Shown here: positions 22,391-34,812 of the stretch, piece after piece
Position numbering within the stretch: the stretch's first letter is position 1
Layout of the letters: each line of letters opens with the position of its first letter
Source of the DNA: Ancylostoma caninum
Lineage: Eukaryota > Nematoda > Chromadorea > Rhabditida > Ancylostomatidae
Length of the DNA: 64,000 nt
Direction of reading: 5' to 3'
NCBI GenBank assembly: GCA_037903475.1
Contig: JBAJFG010000269.1
Location: 186,001 to 250,000, forward strand
The notes under the pieces: model-generated
Databases searched by the model: none
The model's input: only the letters and a program-made list of their open reading frames with translations
What the model was told of the DNA's origin: nothing
Program-made: the position numbers and the translations under genes

Positions 22391-22887
22391 TAAGCGCCCC
22401 CAAAAACTTCGGGAAAAATTCCAGCTGAAACTTCGCAGAGTGGAGAGGAGGGCCGAGGGGGTACTTAAGGTGCTGAACACGAATATCGTACCCATTTTGT
22501 GCCGTAATCCCAGTTTTGTATGGTTACGACATGTGTGCTGTGGCTCTGGTACCTCATAGAACTCCCTCAAATCTTGTATATAGGGGTTATTTGATGTTAA
22601 ACAATATTGTAATCATCCTGTACCGCACCTTCGTTTTTTTCTTGTGACATTACTGTGGGATTGCTATAGGAAGTTGGAAAAATGCTGGTTTCAGTGCAGG
22701 GATTTCAGCAGGTTTTTTTTTCTTGGTTTCGATAACTCAATCTACGTAGTTAGGCGTTCGATCCTTCTCCACGCCCTTAAGGAATAAGCCAGAACAAACG
22801 GAAATTTGCAGATAGATTCTTAAAAGACTGCTAGAAGACTGAAATGAGTGCAAGGACATACCTACAATTTTGTAGAATTTTCAAAAA

Positions 22888-25800
22888 TCATCGGTTCTTT
22901 CGTGGAATGCTTGGAAGGCTACGCAACGCAAACTGCTCCTCTTGTGAGTAGTAGGGCATATCGAAAGTGCTCTGAAAGTACGGTCTATAGGGAACTGAAA
23001 AATAAGACATTCCACAGAAATCAGATTTTTCCCTTCGGCGACATTTCGTCGCCTCCCGCTGCGAGCTTAGACAAGGAGCATTGCTGCAGCGACTTTGCGT
23101 TGCAGCCACCAGTTCGCAGCGAGTGATCTCTGGAGTGGGAACGTCCCAGAACTATGAAGGAGACTGAAACTGTTCGTACAATGTAATGCTTATGATGCAA
23201 TACTTACCACCATTCTGTTCTGTTCGCTGGTCCTCACAAGGAGCGAGTCTCTTCGAATGACGTACACTGTATAAGGAACAGACAAGAGCAGAGCAATGAC
23301 GTATAAAAGAGAGCCGGCTAGGGCTAGATGGAATGAATAACCGCGGTGCTTCTGGAAGAAGACAACATGACGGCATATATCACCGAAGGTCTTGGTCAAA
23401 ACTTGTAGCTCACTTCGTAAACTCCACTAACTGACACGTGGTAAAATCGGTATTCGACCATGAAGGAAAAGATGGCAAAAGTGACGGCACTGCCAGTACA
23501 TATAAAGGCTAAAACTCATTTTGACTATTACTATTCGAAGACGTAGAGAGGACTTCGCTAAAAGACACTTACCTGCAAGAGCAATGAACCCGGAAAATAG
23601 TGCATTTGAAATTTTTTCTAGATTCGAACTTTGAGCAAAGCAGTAGGATATCAAAGATAGTAAGGCACAGAGTTGACCCAGTAGGAATACGTGTAACAAC
23701 GTTCGTTGCCAAGCTGAAATGTTAGTAGTTAGAAAACTTGGCTAATTGCATGTTACGAAGAGAAGAACACTCGAACTTGAAGAGTTACTGTATAATATTA
23801 AGCTATGGATACTAGATATTGCAATGAATTACTTCAGCGCAACTTATTTATGTATATAATGCATAGCTCTCAGCAAGCTGATAATCTCACATCAATTCTT
23901 TCGAACACTAGCAAAGTAGTCAAATTGACAGCCAGGAAAAAAATTTACTTTGCAGGAAATGTGGGTATTTTTGAGAAACATATTCGTATTCCGATTCGAA
24001 GGCTTGATCAATTCAATTTTGGCACTTTTTTTCAATTCACATTTCAACGGTATGACAATAGGTAATAACCTGTTTCGTAATATTTAAAGAATTTTATCAA
24101 CAGAAATTCGAGTTGTTCAAATATGTACTCGTTCGAATTTCGATGTATTTAAACTTTGCGAATTGAATATTCGTTTCTGGTCGTGTTTGGTCAAGGAGAA
24201 GACGTCCATTAATCCAGGGAGTACAGATGTTGACTGCCACATGATAGAACTTTTTTTCTGCTCCTGGATCGTACACGCTTATAGGGCCATGACTTTTTGG
24301 TCGGGCTTCCGCAGCAATGTTCCCTCAGTTTGCTTAGCATACCTCTGAGCCTTGATGTAGGAAGAAGAATGGAAAATAACTTACTGTGGAAAGCTGGTGA
24401 ACTGATATTTACAAAATCATCAGTGGAGTGAAAATAATTGTCATCGTCAGAAAACGCGTAAGAGCACATGTGCATTCCGGACGGCCTGAATTGATCTGTT
24501 CATTAATTTCAGCGACAATGACACCAGTAAACGTTGAAATACCCATTGGACAATCTTATCCGGATGAAATCTTAGTTAAGGCCCTTCGAAAACACTCTTG
24601 CACAAATGTTTTGTAGAAATTCAAGTATTTCTTATGACACTTTTCGAGGAAAACACGCATCGAAAGTCAGCTTACAAGATTAATTACGTCTCTTGTTGGC
24701 TGTACATTTCGGACCGGTAGTGCCTATACAGGTGTATATAAAAATCAGACATGAGTAGGCACTTTAAGTTGTTCCATGCATGGAAGCATAAATCCGTAGC
24801 AAAATTCATACTGAGATCATCACCAGATGGATTCGCAAAACACTCGCTTTTTGTAATGGTTAGAAGGTATAAAGATCTCTACCTAGCGCTCTACCTGTTA
24901 ACAGCTTCTTGAAATCCTTGTTCTACGTTAAGCAGAACACTGCGCACCTGTGCTGTATTTTCTTTTCGAATTTTCTTATTTGGAGATCTGTTCAGCTACC
25001 GAATGAAACCGTCCTCAACTGAAGCAGATTTGTAAATATTCAAAGACATTTATGAGAAAATCTGAAAAATTTTGGGAGTATAGGTTTTGTTGAAAACTAG
25101 GCTCTTTGCCATTACTGGAAGTGTTGGCGGACTAATCATCGACGGCAATACGTATTTAATGGTTAGAAACACTTCCGAAAGTAACCGTAACGCATATGGG
25201 TTCCCGCGTTACGATTCCCCTAATTTCAGCCCACCATGCCATGGTTTAGCAAACTTCAGCAAACTGGTATGGAGTTCTGGACTCGCTACAAGGTTATACT
25301 GCGTTTCATAATTATAGGGACACCCGAATTTTTACTGTAGCGATCATAATAGTGAATTAATCTATCTGATTTTTTTTCATACGATTCAGGGTGTGAAATA
25401 ACCTCTAGAGGCTTACTCGTCTTTACATAATTGATATATAAGATTTTCATGGAAAAGGTAGAAAAACCATTGTTTCAAGAAACCCTATAGGAACCCTTGG
25501 ACTTGACAAACGACTTACCCAGGAAGCGGATACCACCAATAGACTTGTTACCAGTGGGTTTTCCCTATTCAGTGCTGATCCAAATATCTTATTCTCCAGA
25601 CTGGTGAAGAGGTTCCGGATAGGGTTCGGCCCAAAATTGATCTTAGTTTCTTTGACTGCCCTAATAAATTTTTCGGCGTAAAAATTCCATTTGCATTAAG
25701 CGTAGCTTCGATTTGTGTTAGAAAAATCTTCTGCTAGAAGTGAGTGTTCAGAAGCGTTTTTCAGGTACAAGGGGTCAATTTGTGGCAGCTTGTCCGTTCT

Positions 25801-27007
25801 TTGTTAGCCGGACTGACGAGGATGACTGCACTTTCTTTAACCATAACAAATTTTTGTCAACAATAACAACTCAGATGTGGTGTTGAATTATGACAATTCA
25901 GGCGACTACAAAATGAAACAAATGTGCTATACAGAAGAGAGTATACTGTAGAGAAAGTATCAGTTCAACTAAAACCAAAACAAACGACAAGAAAGTAAAG
26001 TTAATTGTTTTTTAAATCGATCCTTCCTCCGCCCCCCCCCCCCACCCCCCCCCCTCCTCGACCATAGCTCAGTGCATCATCCTGCATCATAAGAAAATGG
26101 AAGAGAAATAGAAGAAATGTATTTACGATTTCGTCTATTCCTTTCATTTTTTAAAAGAAACATCGTATTTCAAACACGTTTATGACAAGGAATGGGAAGT
26201 GATATGACACATTCTAGGTCTTTCAAGAAACTAAGATCCAAAATCAAGTTGTTTCGGACAAACAAATGTATTTGATGAATGTTGCAGAAATGCGAGTTCG
26301 ATAAGATGTCGAATTTGTCGCGATTGCTGCTGATGCATGGACGAATATGTGCCGCATACTCCCATTCCCGACTAGTTATCCTTTAGATCCTCGGATACTG
26401 TCACTGAGACGGGAATAAACACTTGTTCCGCTACGATAGTACCACGACTGCTTTTCAGAACACTATGAAACTCGGACATTCTGCCCCTCTAACAAGCCCA
26501 GTTTTCAGGATTGATGTAAGTACATGAGCGTGTATAGGACATACGAACAGAGAACAAGGTGCTAGTTTCCACTACACTAGGTAACTCATAGTTGTCACAG
26601 TTCCCAGAAAAGAACATCGACCACGAGTTAGCCCGTAAAACAAAAAAGTTTAGATCCAGAACTGCGTTCAATAATTAGCGAACATTAACGAAGAACATTA
26701 GTGGTAATCGGGTGACAGGACTACCAAATACCAACTGGTACCTAATGCGAGTAAACAGACTACCTTGTTTTGCATGACATCCATAGTCCGCTTTGGAGCC
26801 ATTGTTGCAATTCTCTCACGTATGCAACCTGCATATGGGGAAAAATAGGGCGATAGAGATTACTAGTGAAAAAAACTAATATAAATACAAGTATGATTGA
26901 AAGTTCACCTGCCATGACGGAGTTGCCAGTGCTGTGAATATGAGAATTAAGCCCAATATCATGCACACTAGAGCAATTATTTGTAAAATTAGTCTTAGCG
27001 GTGGCAT
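22888..27007 (-). CDS. Clc-like (claudin-type) four-TM membrane protein, seven exons
   Basis: Exons on the minus strand: 27007-26909, 26828-26764, 24485-24385, 23713-23573, 23508-23414, 23351-23204 (or 23208) and 22994-22888. All junctions are GT-AG and the phases agree through exon 6. Exon 1 starts MPPLRLILQIIALVCMILG and ends ALATPSWQ. Trp32, GLW at 47-49, Cys52 and Cys62 form the claudin first-loop signature. TM1 is about 5-27, TM2 94-114, TM3 123-150 and TM4 172-198. The match is to the nematode Clc-like branch of the claudin superfamily, whose members are near 250 residues; this model gives 251. Likely role: junctional or other four-pass membrane protein; the function is inferred from family only. 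The last junction is uncertain: the consensus GTAAGT donor (23207) shifts the frame of exon 7, whereas GTATTG four bases later keeps an open Pro/Tyr-rich tail (MPYYSQEEQF). Confidence 0.85.
26028..26056 (+). repeat. Poly-C tract
   Basis: Two C-runs, CGCCCCCCCCCCCC and ACCCCCCCCCC, in intron 2 of the Clc-like gene. Low complexity. Confidence 0.9.
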
Positions 27008-27411
27008 GAAATGAGGAGTCGGTTCTGACCCAGTTGGATGGGCGTTCGTCACGGCTTAGGCTGTCGCAACCGTTTGAGCATATGAGAGCCGACTCTTGCT
27101 TAATCACAGGAATTTACTTGAACAAATTTTCATTTTCCATGAATAAGCTGTGGACCGCAACCTAGTGGCTCAGCGCTGCTCGAACATTAATTATTTGGTG
27201 AGAATTCGTTCTCATCGCAGGCGCGTTTGTTCACGTTATTTCTTGTCTACACAGAAATTTATGTCGTGAACCTCAGTAATAGCAGCATGACATGCAAAAG
27301 CGACTTCCGGATAATGTAGAGTGCATAAACGCGAAATTTTCGTGCGTGCAGCGCCAACGTTATTGCAGCGCACGTGCGAGGAGAGGTGAAGTAACAGCAG
27401 GTTGCCTCTCC

Positions 27412-27658
27412 ATGAATGTGAACGACACGCTGCTGCCGATTCGATCGATTGTCCTTGATGTTGCAGGCGAAATTACCATCGCAACCGGAGATAGGTCAGC
27501 TGAGGGTTATGCGCAAGGAAGGACCATGACAACAGGAGCGGGCCGCGGAGTATTCCACTTCGTTGACCCAGAATTCAAAAAGTATTCGCTTTCGAACGCG
27601 CAGATAGCACTACTGATGGCTCTGATACTACTTGTAGTTCTCTGCATTTCATTTATAG
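27412..27658 (+). CDS. Putative first exon of a divergent gene, single membrane helix
   Basis: An open frame from ATG 27412 ends with a strong membrane helix (SNAQIALLMALILLVVLCIS) directly before GTGAAAAC, a plausible donor at 27659. An internal ATG at 27526 (MTTGAGRGVFHFVDPEFKKY) could also be the start, with the region before it being 5' leader. It is divergent from the Clc-like gene that starts at 27007. Downstream exons were not identified, so the product is unknown. The frame runs on past the donor into repeat sequence, which argues that the donor is used. Confidence 0.4.
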
Positions 27659-27704
27659 GTGAAAACAAGTACAAAAGTTGTCCGAACTCGGAACCCCAAA
27701 AACA

Positions 27705-27895
27705 GCTTGTCGACAAGCATTTGGCGAGCAAGTTTCTGATCACATCTGAAACTTGCTTTTGCGAAAGCTTGTCGACAGCTCGGTTCTGCGCTTCCTTGTC
27801 GATAACATGTCCGCCCAAAAGCTTGTCGACAACTCCTTTTTTTCTCTTCCTTGTCCACAAGTTGTCCGGAGAAAGGTTTGTCGACAACCTGGTTT
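27705..27895. repeat. Cluster of TTGTCGACAA palindromes
   Basis: GCTTGTCGACAAGC (27707), GCTTGTCGACAGC (27768), TTGTCGATAACA (27796), GCTTGTCGACAAC (27820), TTGTCCACAAGTTGTCC (27850) and TTTGTCGACAAC (27879) follow each other at 20-60 bp spacing. The intervening sequence is not tandemly repeated; only the palindromic core recurs. Confidence 0.65.
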
Positions 27896-28441
27896 TGGGT
27901 AGCATGACGACGTCATGCTTGTGGGCAACGATTTGCAAGTTAAAAGCTAGTTTGTAAGTTGTTTTTGAGCAAAGCTGACAACTGTTTTGGTGGTTCTGAG
28001 AACATCTCGCCGTCAAGCGTAAGGATGTGAAGGTTTAGAACATTGCGACCTACGACATATTGCAAGAATAGCAAGAACCAGAAGGACATTGCAGTAAATT
28101 TCAGAATTCAAGCGGAGAAACAATTTGGACCAGGTACTCGAGAATGGGAAAGCCAGAAAGTTCTTCTTCCTTCTTATACAGCACTAGAATGGCCTCTAAT
28201 GCTGCAACATTCGAATTTTTTCATTCATTCAAAGTATACGACATTCGAAAGCAAATATATTCAATTTCAAATGCATGGAAAATCCCAATGTTCCACGATT
28301 GGAGAACTACAATGTTGTACAAAAGAGTGAAAGAGCTTTAGGGCTTTCTTACTCGAAAATTTCTGGATGATTAAATTGTTTCCTAAATTGTTAATCAAAG
28401 TAATAAAATTATTCGGTTTTCATCCTGTCCCAAGTATAATA

Positions 28442-29313
28442 TTAGGTGTTAGCATACGTAATTCCTTGCGCTTTTTTGGATGCACTTTTCTCCACCTGTT
28501 TGCTAGCTTTCAGGTACAAGTTATATACGTTTCGAAAGCGCCAATCTTCCTCTACAAGAGTTTTATAAGAAAGGTATTCGAAAACAACAGTGTGCTCGAG
28601 TTTCGAGCACACGAAGTGGAACAATGAGTCAATGAAAAATAGCGCGACCGACAGCTACCTATTCTGGCATTCATTTAGAGCTCGAAAGGCTACCAAAACT
28701 GGTCATGCGAGCTATGCTAAGAATGAAAGAGACGTTTTGCTTGGAATGACCAATCATTGGAGATGTTTTGAGCTCAAAGAAGACATATTTTGTCTTGGTG
28801 ACACCATTCACTTCGTCCGAACAAGATTTTTCACGAAGACGTGGGAAGTGCTCTAAAGGAATCGAGTGATCTAGATGTACATTATGCTCCTCGAAGCTAT
28901 CAAATAACTGAGATAATTCCGCTAAAAGAATCAATTCGCGAGGGTCTGGTCATCTTACCACATGATAACGTCGGACCCCACGCTTGTCAGCATCGCCAAA
29001 TAGGCCCTGCAACAGTTCCATTGATGTTGTTCTTCCGCGTGTATATTCTGCAGAGCCTACATAATTATATAGTATCGGATGCTTTCTGGTCCCTATTGGA
29101 TACAAGGAAGAAATGGTGCTTTCCCTCAAGTTGGCGTTTCTCTTTTTGAGTCTCAAAGTCAGGAAAATTACAGTTTCTGAGGAAATACTTGGTGATAATA
29201 TTTTAGGGGAGGAATTGCGCTTTCGGATGGTATAGGGCACGTTACAAAAAAATGTTAATGGGTTGGGAAAAATCGCCACTGAAAAAAGCGCAAGGAGTTG
29301 TGTTAACACTTAA
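28442..29313 (+). mobile_element. Mariner-type element remnant, copy 1
   Basis: Ends TTAGGTGTTAGCATACG and, inverted, TTAAGTGTTAACACAACTCC, flanked by TA (28440-28441, 29314-29315). The inner part of both ends reads CCTTGCGCTTTTTT. Inside, the + strand has decayed mariner-like sequence including WNNESMKNSATDSYLFW and, at about 28960, LPHDNVGPHACQH, matching the HDN.RPH block that holds a catalytic Asp. Frames are broken and the length of 872 bp is short of the usual 1.3 kb. An inverted copy is at 31991-32865. Confidence 0.7.
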
Positions 29314-29950
29314 TACATAACGACTGAATCGCGTAGATTCTAATTCTTCTCAAAACACTCGAACTCCTTGCCACTTTCGCATGAACTATGCTACATATAA
29401 CTATATAACTATACTAACTACGTATTCTATACATTCTCACGATTTTCTTGCATTTCTGTCGTATCTCTCATTGTGAATCCAGGATACAATTGCCTCGTAG
29501 TCCGTTTCAAAACTGTGTGAATTCTTTTAGATGGATAATAATCTTACTCTTCAACGAATTCACCTCGCCCGTCAATTTTACTAACCTTATGGCTTAGTTT
29601 TCTTCTGAAAGAAAATTCGTTGCACAGTGTGGCTTTTCTTTGAAATATAATGCACAAAATTTTTGAAAGAACAAAAACTATAAGGACTCAACCACTTTAG
29701 ATTCAATGATGCATAGACCATGCGAACACCATGCTGGCCTGCTTTCTGGCAAGCTTCCGTGGAACTTCACCCGGAGTTGGTCATTATTTTTTGAATGACC
29801 TAATAATTTCTGCCATGTTACTTTTGGCAGGTACGAGGATATCTGTGGAATCACTGTCTGTGATGACAGGCGTTCGACTACATTCTTCTTATCTTCACTC
29901 ACTACTTTATTCAACATTTCTGTTCTAAAAAACTAATACATCAAACGTCA
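29314..29950. other. No gene or element recognised
   Basis: Short ORFs on both strands (for example 29678-29917 -) without motif or splice support. Confidence 0.4.
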
Positions 29951-29979
29951 TCTAAGACTATAAGTGCTTTCCGGAGGTT

Positions 29980-31605
29980 GCACATTCTTTCCAATTTTCC
30001 ATATTCCTATTCATGATTTTTGCGAGTTTTATGAGGCGTTCATAAATTTAAGTTTAAATTCGAAATTCACTGTTTCATAGGAGGTAGAAACTTCAATTTT
30101 ATTATGGATTATTCCTTTTCTTTTTTTCACTTCTAATAAGGAATCACTGTTTCAAAGGACAGATAATGACGTTCTCAGAGTATCATCCACGATCATTTTT
30201 TCCAGACGCTCTAGGAGAGCCAGAAGTTTGGATTTGACCTGACTGGAAAATGTGTGTTGCTATTTGAAGCAGCGATTCTTCCCACAGCAGTGAACGCATC
30301 CGTTTCTATTAGTTAGTCATGGAAACGCTTCGCTTTCATCCTGTATTAAAAATTTCAGTGAATATGGTGCTAAACTCGAAGTCTTGGAGTTTGGTACTTG
30401 AAGCTTGTGAAATATAAACAAGGAGATGAGAAGATCATCTCAATTAAACATTTTCCTTGCAATCAGTGCTTTTTTTCATTTCTAAGCCTCCAGTTTTCCA
30501 AGAATTCTTGGGACTGCATTGAGTCAGTTGTATCTGAAGATACAATTAGGTGAATCTCAACGGAAGGGTTGCCACTAATGCCAGCCTGCTTTGACATGAT
30601 TGAAACTGCAAAAATCCCCAGATTTTCATTCTTCAAATAGCGCATATGGCAGATGAGACAGTGTTGATATTGACTGCGTGATTTCCATTTCGAAGAAATC
30701 ACAATGGAAGAGGTAGCTATGGCGGGGCGGCGCTTCCGACGCCACATTTCACACATTTTCAAGGCAGCGCCGACAATACCGTAGCTCATATCTACCAAGC
30801 TTACTTGAACTCAATTTAGAATAGACCCCCTGTGGATATGGGTCACTTTGTCAGTCCTGTTCAGAAGACACGCTGATGCTGGCGATTCTCTAATGTTAGC
30901 TAAACGTGTTTGCTCACTATGCAGCACGTTGCTTATTCGAACACTACAAAATCCTAGCCAGTTGCAATATAGGAAGTAGTGCTCACTATGGAGAAAGAGA
31001 TTATAATTTTCCTTGTTCGATTGAGAAGCTGCAAACACTCTCTCTCTCAACATTTAACATATTTGGTGGGACCACCGGCTAAATGCAATACCAGCAATTC
31101 CTCAAAAAAAAAACGGAGGAATTAGTAATACGAGGAACATTTGGTTGCATGAAAGATGTTGAATTGAGATGCTCTCATCTGTAGATTCACTTTTCACAAA
31201 CTTCATATACCAAACACCAAGACTTCGAGTTTAGCACCATTTTCGCTGAAATTTGTAATACAGGATGAAAGCTAAGCGCTTTCACACCTAACTACTAGAA
31301 ACGGATGCGTTCACTGCTGTGGGAAGAATTGCTGCTTCAAATCGCAACATACAGCTTCCAGTCAGGTCAATTCCGAGTTGTGGGGCTCTGCTAGAGCGTT
31401 TGGAAGAAATGATCGGGGATGACACTTCAAAACATTATTATCCATCCTGTGAAACAGTAATTCCTTACTAGAACTGGAAAAATACATATAATTCACAAAC
31501 GCAAAAATTTTCACCCCCCCCCCCCATGAAACAGTGAATTTTTAGTTTGACTTTAAATTATGACCACTTCATAAAACTTGGAACATAGAAAAAAAGAAAT
31601 AAAAG
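29980..31605. mobile_element. Long inverted-repeat element with CACTGTTTCA motifs
   Basis: The left arm about 29980-30445 is repeated in inverted orientation at about 31160-31605 (for example CTAAACTCGAAGTCTTGGAG against CAAGACTTCGAGTTTAGCAC, and GCAGTGAACGCATCCGTTTC). Each arm carries two CACTGTTTCA words near its outer end. The centre (30463-31053, minus strand) has two adjoining open stretches of about 110 and 80 codons in different frames with no recognised motif. A related single arm is at 34120-34650. No transposase recognised. Confidence 0.65.
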
Positions 31606-31990
31606 AAATAAAAATCCAGCTTGGATAATAACCGAACACGTCAAGCAAGGATCACTGTATCTACCTTCAGCAGCAGCGTTGCCTTCCAAATCCATCCGTT
31701 CATCCTACTGCAACGAATTTGACTGGTGCCCAGATTTTACTAGAAAACCTCATCCTGCGAAATATTGAGGATATCACCTAGTCACAAATTTCGACATCTA
31801 TGAACATGCTTAAATTCTTCCCTAAGAAAGATATCCAATAAAATGAGAAGTTCCGAAAATTTTTTCTATTCCGCATGAGCCTCTACAACTTCGGCGAAAA
31901 CTTGAACTTCTATGTTCTAATTATGCCCTTTCTTGAATAAAAGTTATCTACGAAAAACCAAAAGTTTCAATCTTTGTTACTCGCTATGTA

Positions 31991-32865
31991 TTAGATTTTA
32001 AAATAAGTCCTTGCGCTTCTCTTAGTTGTAGTTTTTTCCGCCCCATTGCCATTTTTCTCCAACATGCTCTATACCTTCTGAAAGCGTTTTCCTTCCTCTA
32101 CAATCCTATCATTATGTTTTTTCCCAGGACTATTGAATTATTTGATTTTTATGCTTAAGAAGAAAAGAGCCAATTCAAGAAAAAACTCATTTTCTTCCTT
32201 GTATTCAGTAGGGACCAGAAAGCATTCCATACTGTTTGAGCGTGTAAGCTCTACAGAATATAAAAGCAGAATAACATCATCAGTGGAACTGTTGGAACGC
32301 CAGTCTGACGATTTTTGAAAGGTGGGGTCTGATGTCACCATGGTGTAAGATGACTAGACTCCCGCTATTAGACTGTTTTAACAGAATTACCCCAGTAATT
32401 TGGTAACTTTAAGAAGTGTGATGTCCATCCAGACCATACCATTCCTTTGGAGCAATTCCCGAGTCTTCGTGTATGAAATTTGTTCAGTTGAAGTGGCTGG
32501 TGTCATCGAGAAAAAATATGTCTTCTTTGATCTTAGAAAATCGCTGATGACCAGCCATTTCAAGCAAAACGTCTCTTGCATACTTAGCACAGGTCATTTG
32601 GCCAGTTTCGATGGCCTTTCGAGCCTTAACTGATTGACAGGATAGGTGGCTGTCGGTTGCGCTGTTTTTTATTGACTCGTTGCTCCACTTCGTATGCTTA
32701 AAACTCAAGCAAACTATCACTTCAAGAAAAACATCTACAGCATCCTTATAGAGGAAGAAAAGCGCTTTCGAATCGTTATATGAACTTTACCTAGAAGATG
32801 GCAACAACTAGGTGGAGAAAAGAGCATTCGAAAAAAAAAGCGCAACGACTTATGTTAACACCTAA
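31991..32865 (-). mobile_element. Mariner-type element remnant, copy 2 (inverted)
   Basis: Same family as 28442-29313, in opposite orientation and nearly the same length. Right end TTAGGTGTTAACATAAGTCG (read on -), flanked by TA at 31989-31990 and 32866-32867. The minus strand encodes WSNESIKNSATDSHLSCQS, the counterpart of the copy 1 sequence. Frames are broken. Confidence 0.7.
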
Positions 32866-33109
32866 TACGTACTATTCGTAAATTCTGGAGTTACATTTTT
32901 TTTGTCCTCTCATTGTCCGTTCAGTTTTCGTTCCGTGCATTAACCTTATAAGAAAACTAAGCATAAAAGTCGCAGATCTCCTCTGGCACTCAGCAATAAG
33001 GTAAACGAAACCCAAGAAATAAGTTTGGATAGTAATGTCTAACATGTCCATATATTTGTAAAATTCTTACCCACTTGATGTTGATGTCTAGAAATTACAT
33101 TTGAATTAT

Positions 33110-33210
33110 ACATGGTATTCGAATTTTATTATTCGAATATTCGAATATTCGAATAATCAAATATTTCGACTTTTCGAAAATTTCGTTCGAAGATATTCGT
33201 TCGAATACCA
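33110..33210. repeat. TTCGAATA simple repeat
   Basis: ATTCGAATATTCGAATATTC-type words repeated for about 90 bp. Similar but sparser words occur near 18000, 23990-24170 and 28205-28265. Confidence 0.75.
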
Positions 33211-33220
33211 TTGTATTATA

Positions 33221-34053
33221 TTAGGGTGGTAAGAAAGTCTTGAGCCGATTTACAAAAGTTCCAGAACTTTTGCTTATTGCTTCGCCATAATAGGCATATA
33301 TAGCCAAATTGCCTTCCTCAACTTCAATTACGACGTCAGTTCCGCGAGAGGTCCCCCTAGCCAAAATCAATTTTTCCTGCTCTATCCACATTGAAAGGAG
33401 TTTCTAGAATACCTAATTGCTGGAGATGAGAGTGGGGTCCTCTACGATTCTAACAAACATCTCGTCATGTGGCTCCGTCAAGGAGAAGATCGGCCAAATC
33501 GCACCCCCACCCAAACATCTGTCTCCTTTGCTACTTCTGGAATTCGCTAGAAATATTGTATTATGAGCGGCTCCCGCAAACACACACAGTCACCGGTAAC
33601 ACATACGCCAATCAGCTCCAGAGAGCCGCGGATGCTGTTTGAGAAAAACGGTCGAAACGAGTTTCTTGTACACCTACGCCATGATGAGGGTAGGCCCCAA
33701 ATAGATAAAGAGACCGGTGAAAAATTGGCGGAGCTGGGCTGGGTTACGGTTTCTCACTCAACCTATTCTCCTGACGTTGCCCCTTCCGATTACCACTTAT
33801 TTTGCTCTTTCAAGGCATTTCAAGTCACGAAAAAATCCGCCAAAGTTGACCATGTTGGAAGAGAGGTCTGCGATTTCTTTGGCTCCCAGTCTTCCCATTC
33901 CTGGGAAAAGGGGATCGCTGACCTGCCCATTAGGTGGGACACTGCAGTGACTAACTATGGCTACTATATTGTTGAGCAAATTTCACTGTGTGCTGAGCAA
34001 TAAAATAAAGCACAAAAAAGTCTAAAACGGCTCAAGACTTTCTTACCACCTTA
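33221..34053 (+). mobile_element. Mariner element, internally deleted (833 bp)
   Basis: Ends TTAGGGTGGTAAGAAAGTCT and its inverted partner TTAAGGTGGTAAGAAAGTCT, flanked by TA on both sides. The + ORF (33563-34003) holds the C-terminal catalytic half of a mariner transposase: LRHDEGRPQ (usual HDN.RPH, here Asn replaced by Glu), then SHSTYSPDVAPSDYHLFCSF about 30 residues on, which carries the last catalytic Asp of D,D34D. The first catalytic Asp region is gone, so it cannot be autonomous. Another copy, split by a MITE, is at 39934-41734. Confidence 0.85.
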
Positions 34054-34119
34054 ATACATGTGCTTAGGTGAACTTGCAACACCAAAGGATCGTTTGTTTA
34101 ACTTTCAAAACAAGTTCTT

Positions 34120-34760
34120 CAGATGAAATCCGAACTTCTGCTTCTGTTGGCGAATTAGGAAGGAATGATCGACGTAAATACCACAAAAGCCCCATTATTC
34201 ATCCTGTGAAACAGTGATTTCTCAGCTAAAATGGCAAATTACGAATAATTCACAAAAACAGCGACCTTTACCTCTTATGAAACAGTGAAATATGAACGGA
34301 AAACGTTATAAAAGTTGTAAAAGTTAGGAAAATCATGAACACCCCATAGAAACATGGAAAATTGAAGAATTTTACAACTAAAACATGGACTGGTACCACA
34401 GCCGATAAAAATTTCCTGAATGAATTTTTTTTATTTATCCAAAGCATGATTCTTTAGTTGAAGTTATGAAATGTGGATATTTCATGGGAAGTGAATTTAT
34501 AGTGTAGACAGCTGTGTAATCGTGGAAATTCAGTTATGGAAATGTCTTCCTTCAATTCCGTATTAAAAATTTCAATGAACATGCTGTTGGATTCGAAGTT
34601 TTGGAGTTTGATTTCCTTTTCGCTGACCAAATTTTGACGTTGTTCCATGCTTCGGATTCTATAAAAAGAAATGAATTTCCTTGTTGAGTACATAAGCTCC
34701 GATGTCAGAACATGAACGACGTAGTTGAGTTTTCATGAGCCTTACGTAGTCTTTGGTTGG
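34120..34760. repeat. Fragment of the 29980-31605 repeat family
   Basis: Contains ATTCATCCTGTGAAACAGTG and TATGAAACAGTGAAAT in the same order and orientation as the right arm of the 29980-31605 element, and at 34560 TTAAAAATTTCAATGAACAT with TTCGAAGTTTTGGAGTTTG from its left arm. Confidence 0.5.
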
Positions 34761-34767
34761 AAGTATT

Positions 34768-34812
34768 AGGTCGTCAAGTATGAAATGTCCGATTTTGGAT
34801 GAGAAAGTTTTG
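34768..34812 (+). repeat. Mariner-like terminal repeat, orphan
   Basis: TATTAGGTCGTCAAGTATGA followed by AATGTCCGATTTT. The complement of the same word ends at 39911 (ACACTTGACGACCTAATA). These look like tips of one mariner family, but neither has a matching partner nearby. Confidence 0.5.

Noticed and set aside
27705..27895. CRISPR-like array
   Set aside because: Repeats are short palindromes at irregular spacing, in a eukaryotic context with no cas genes.
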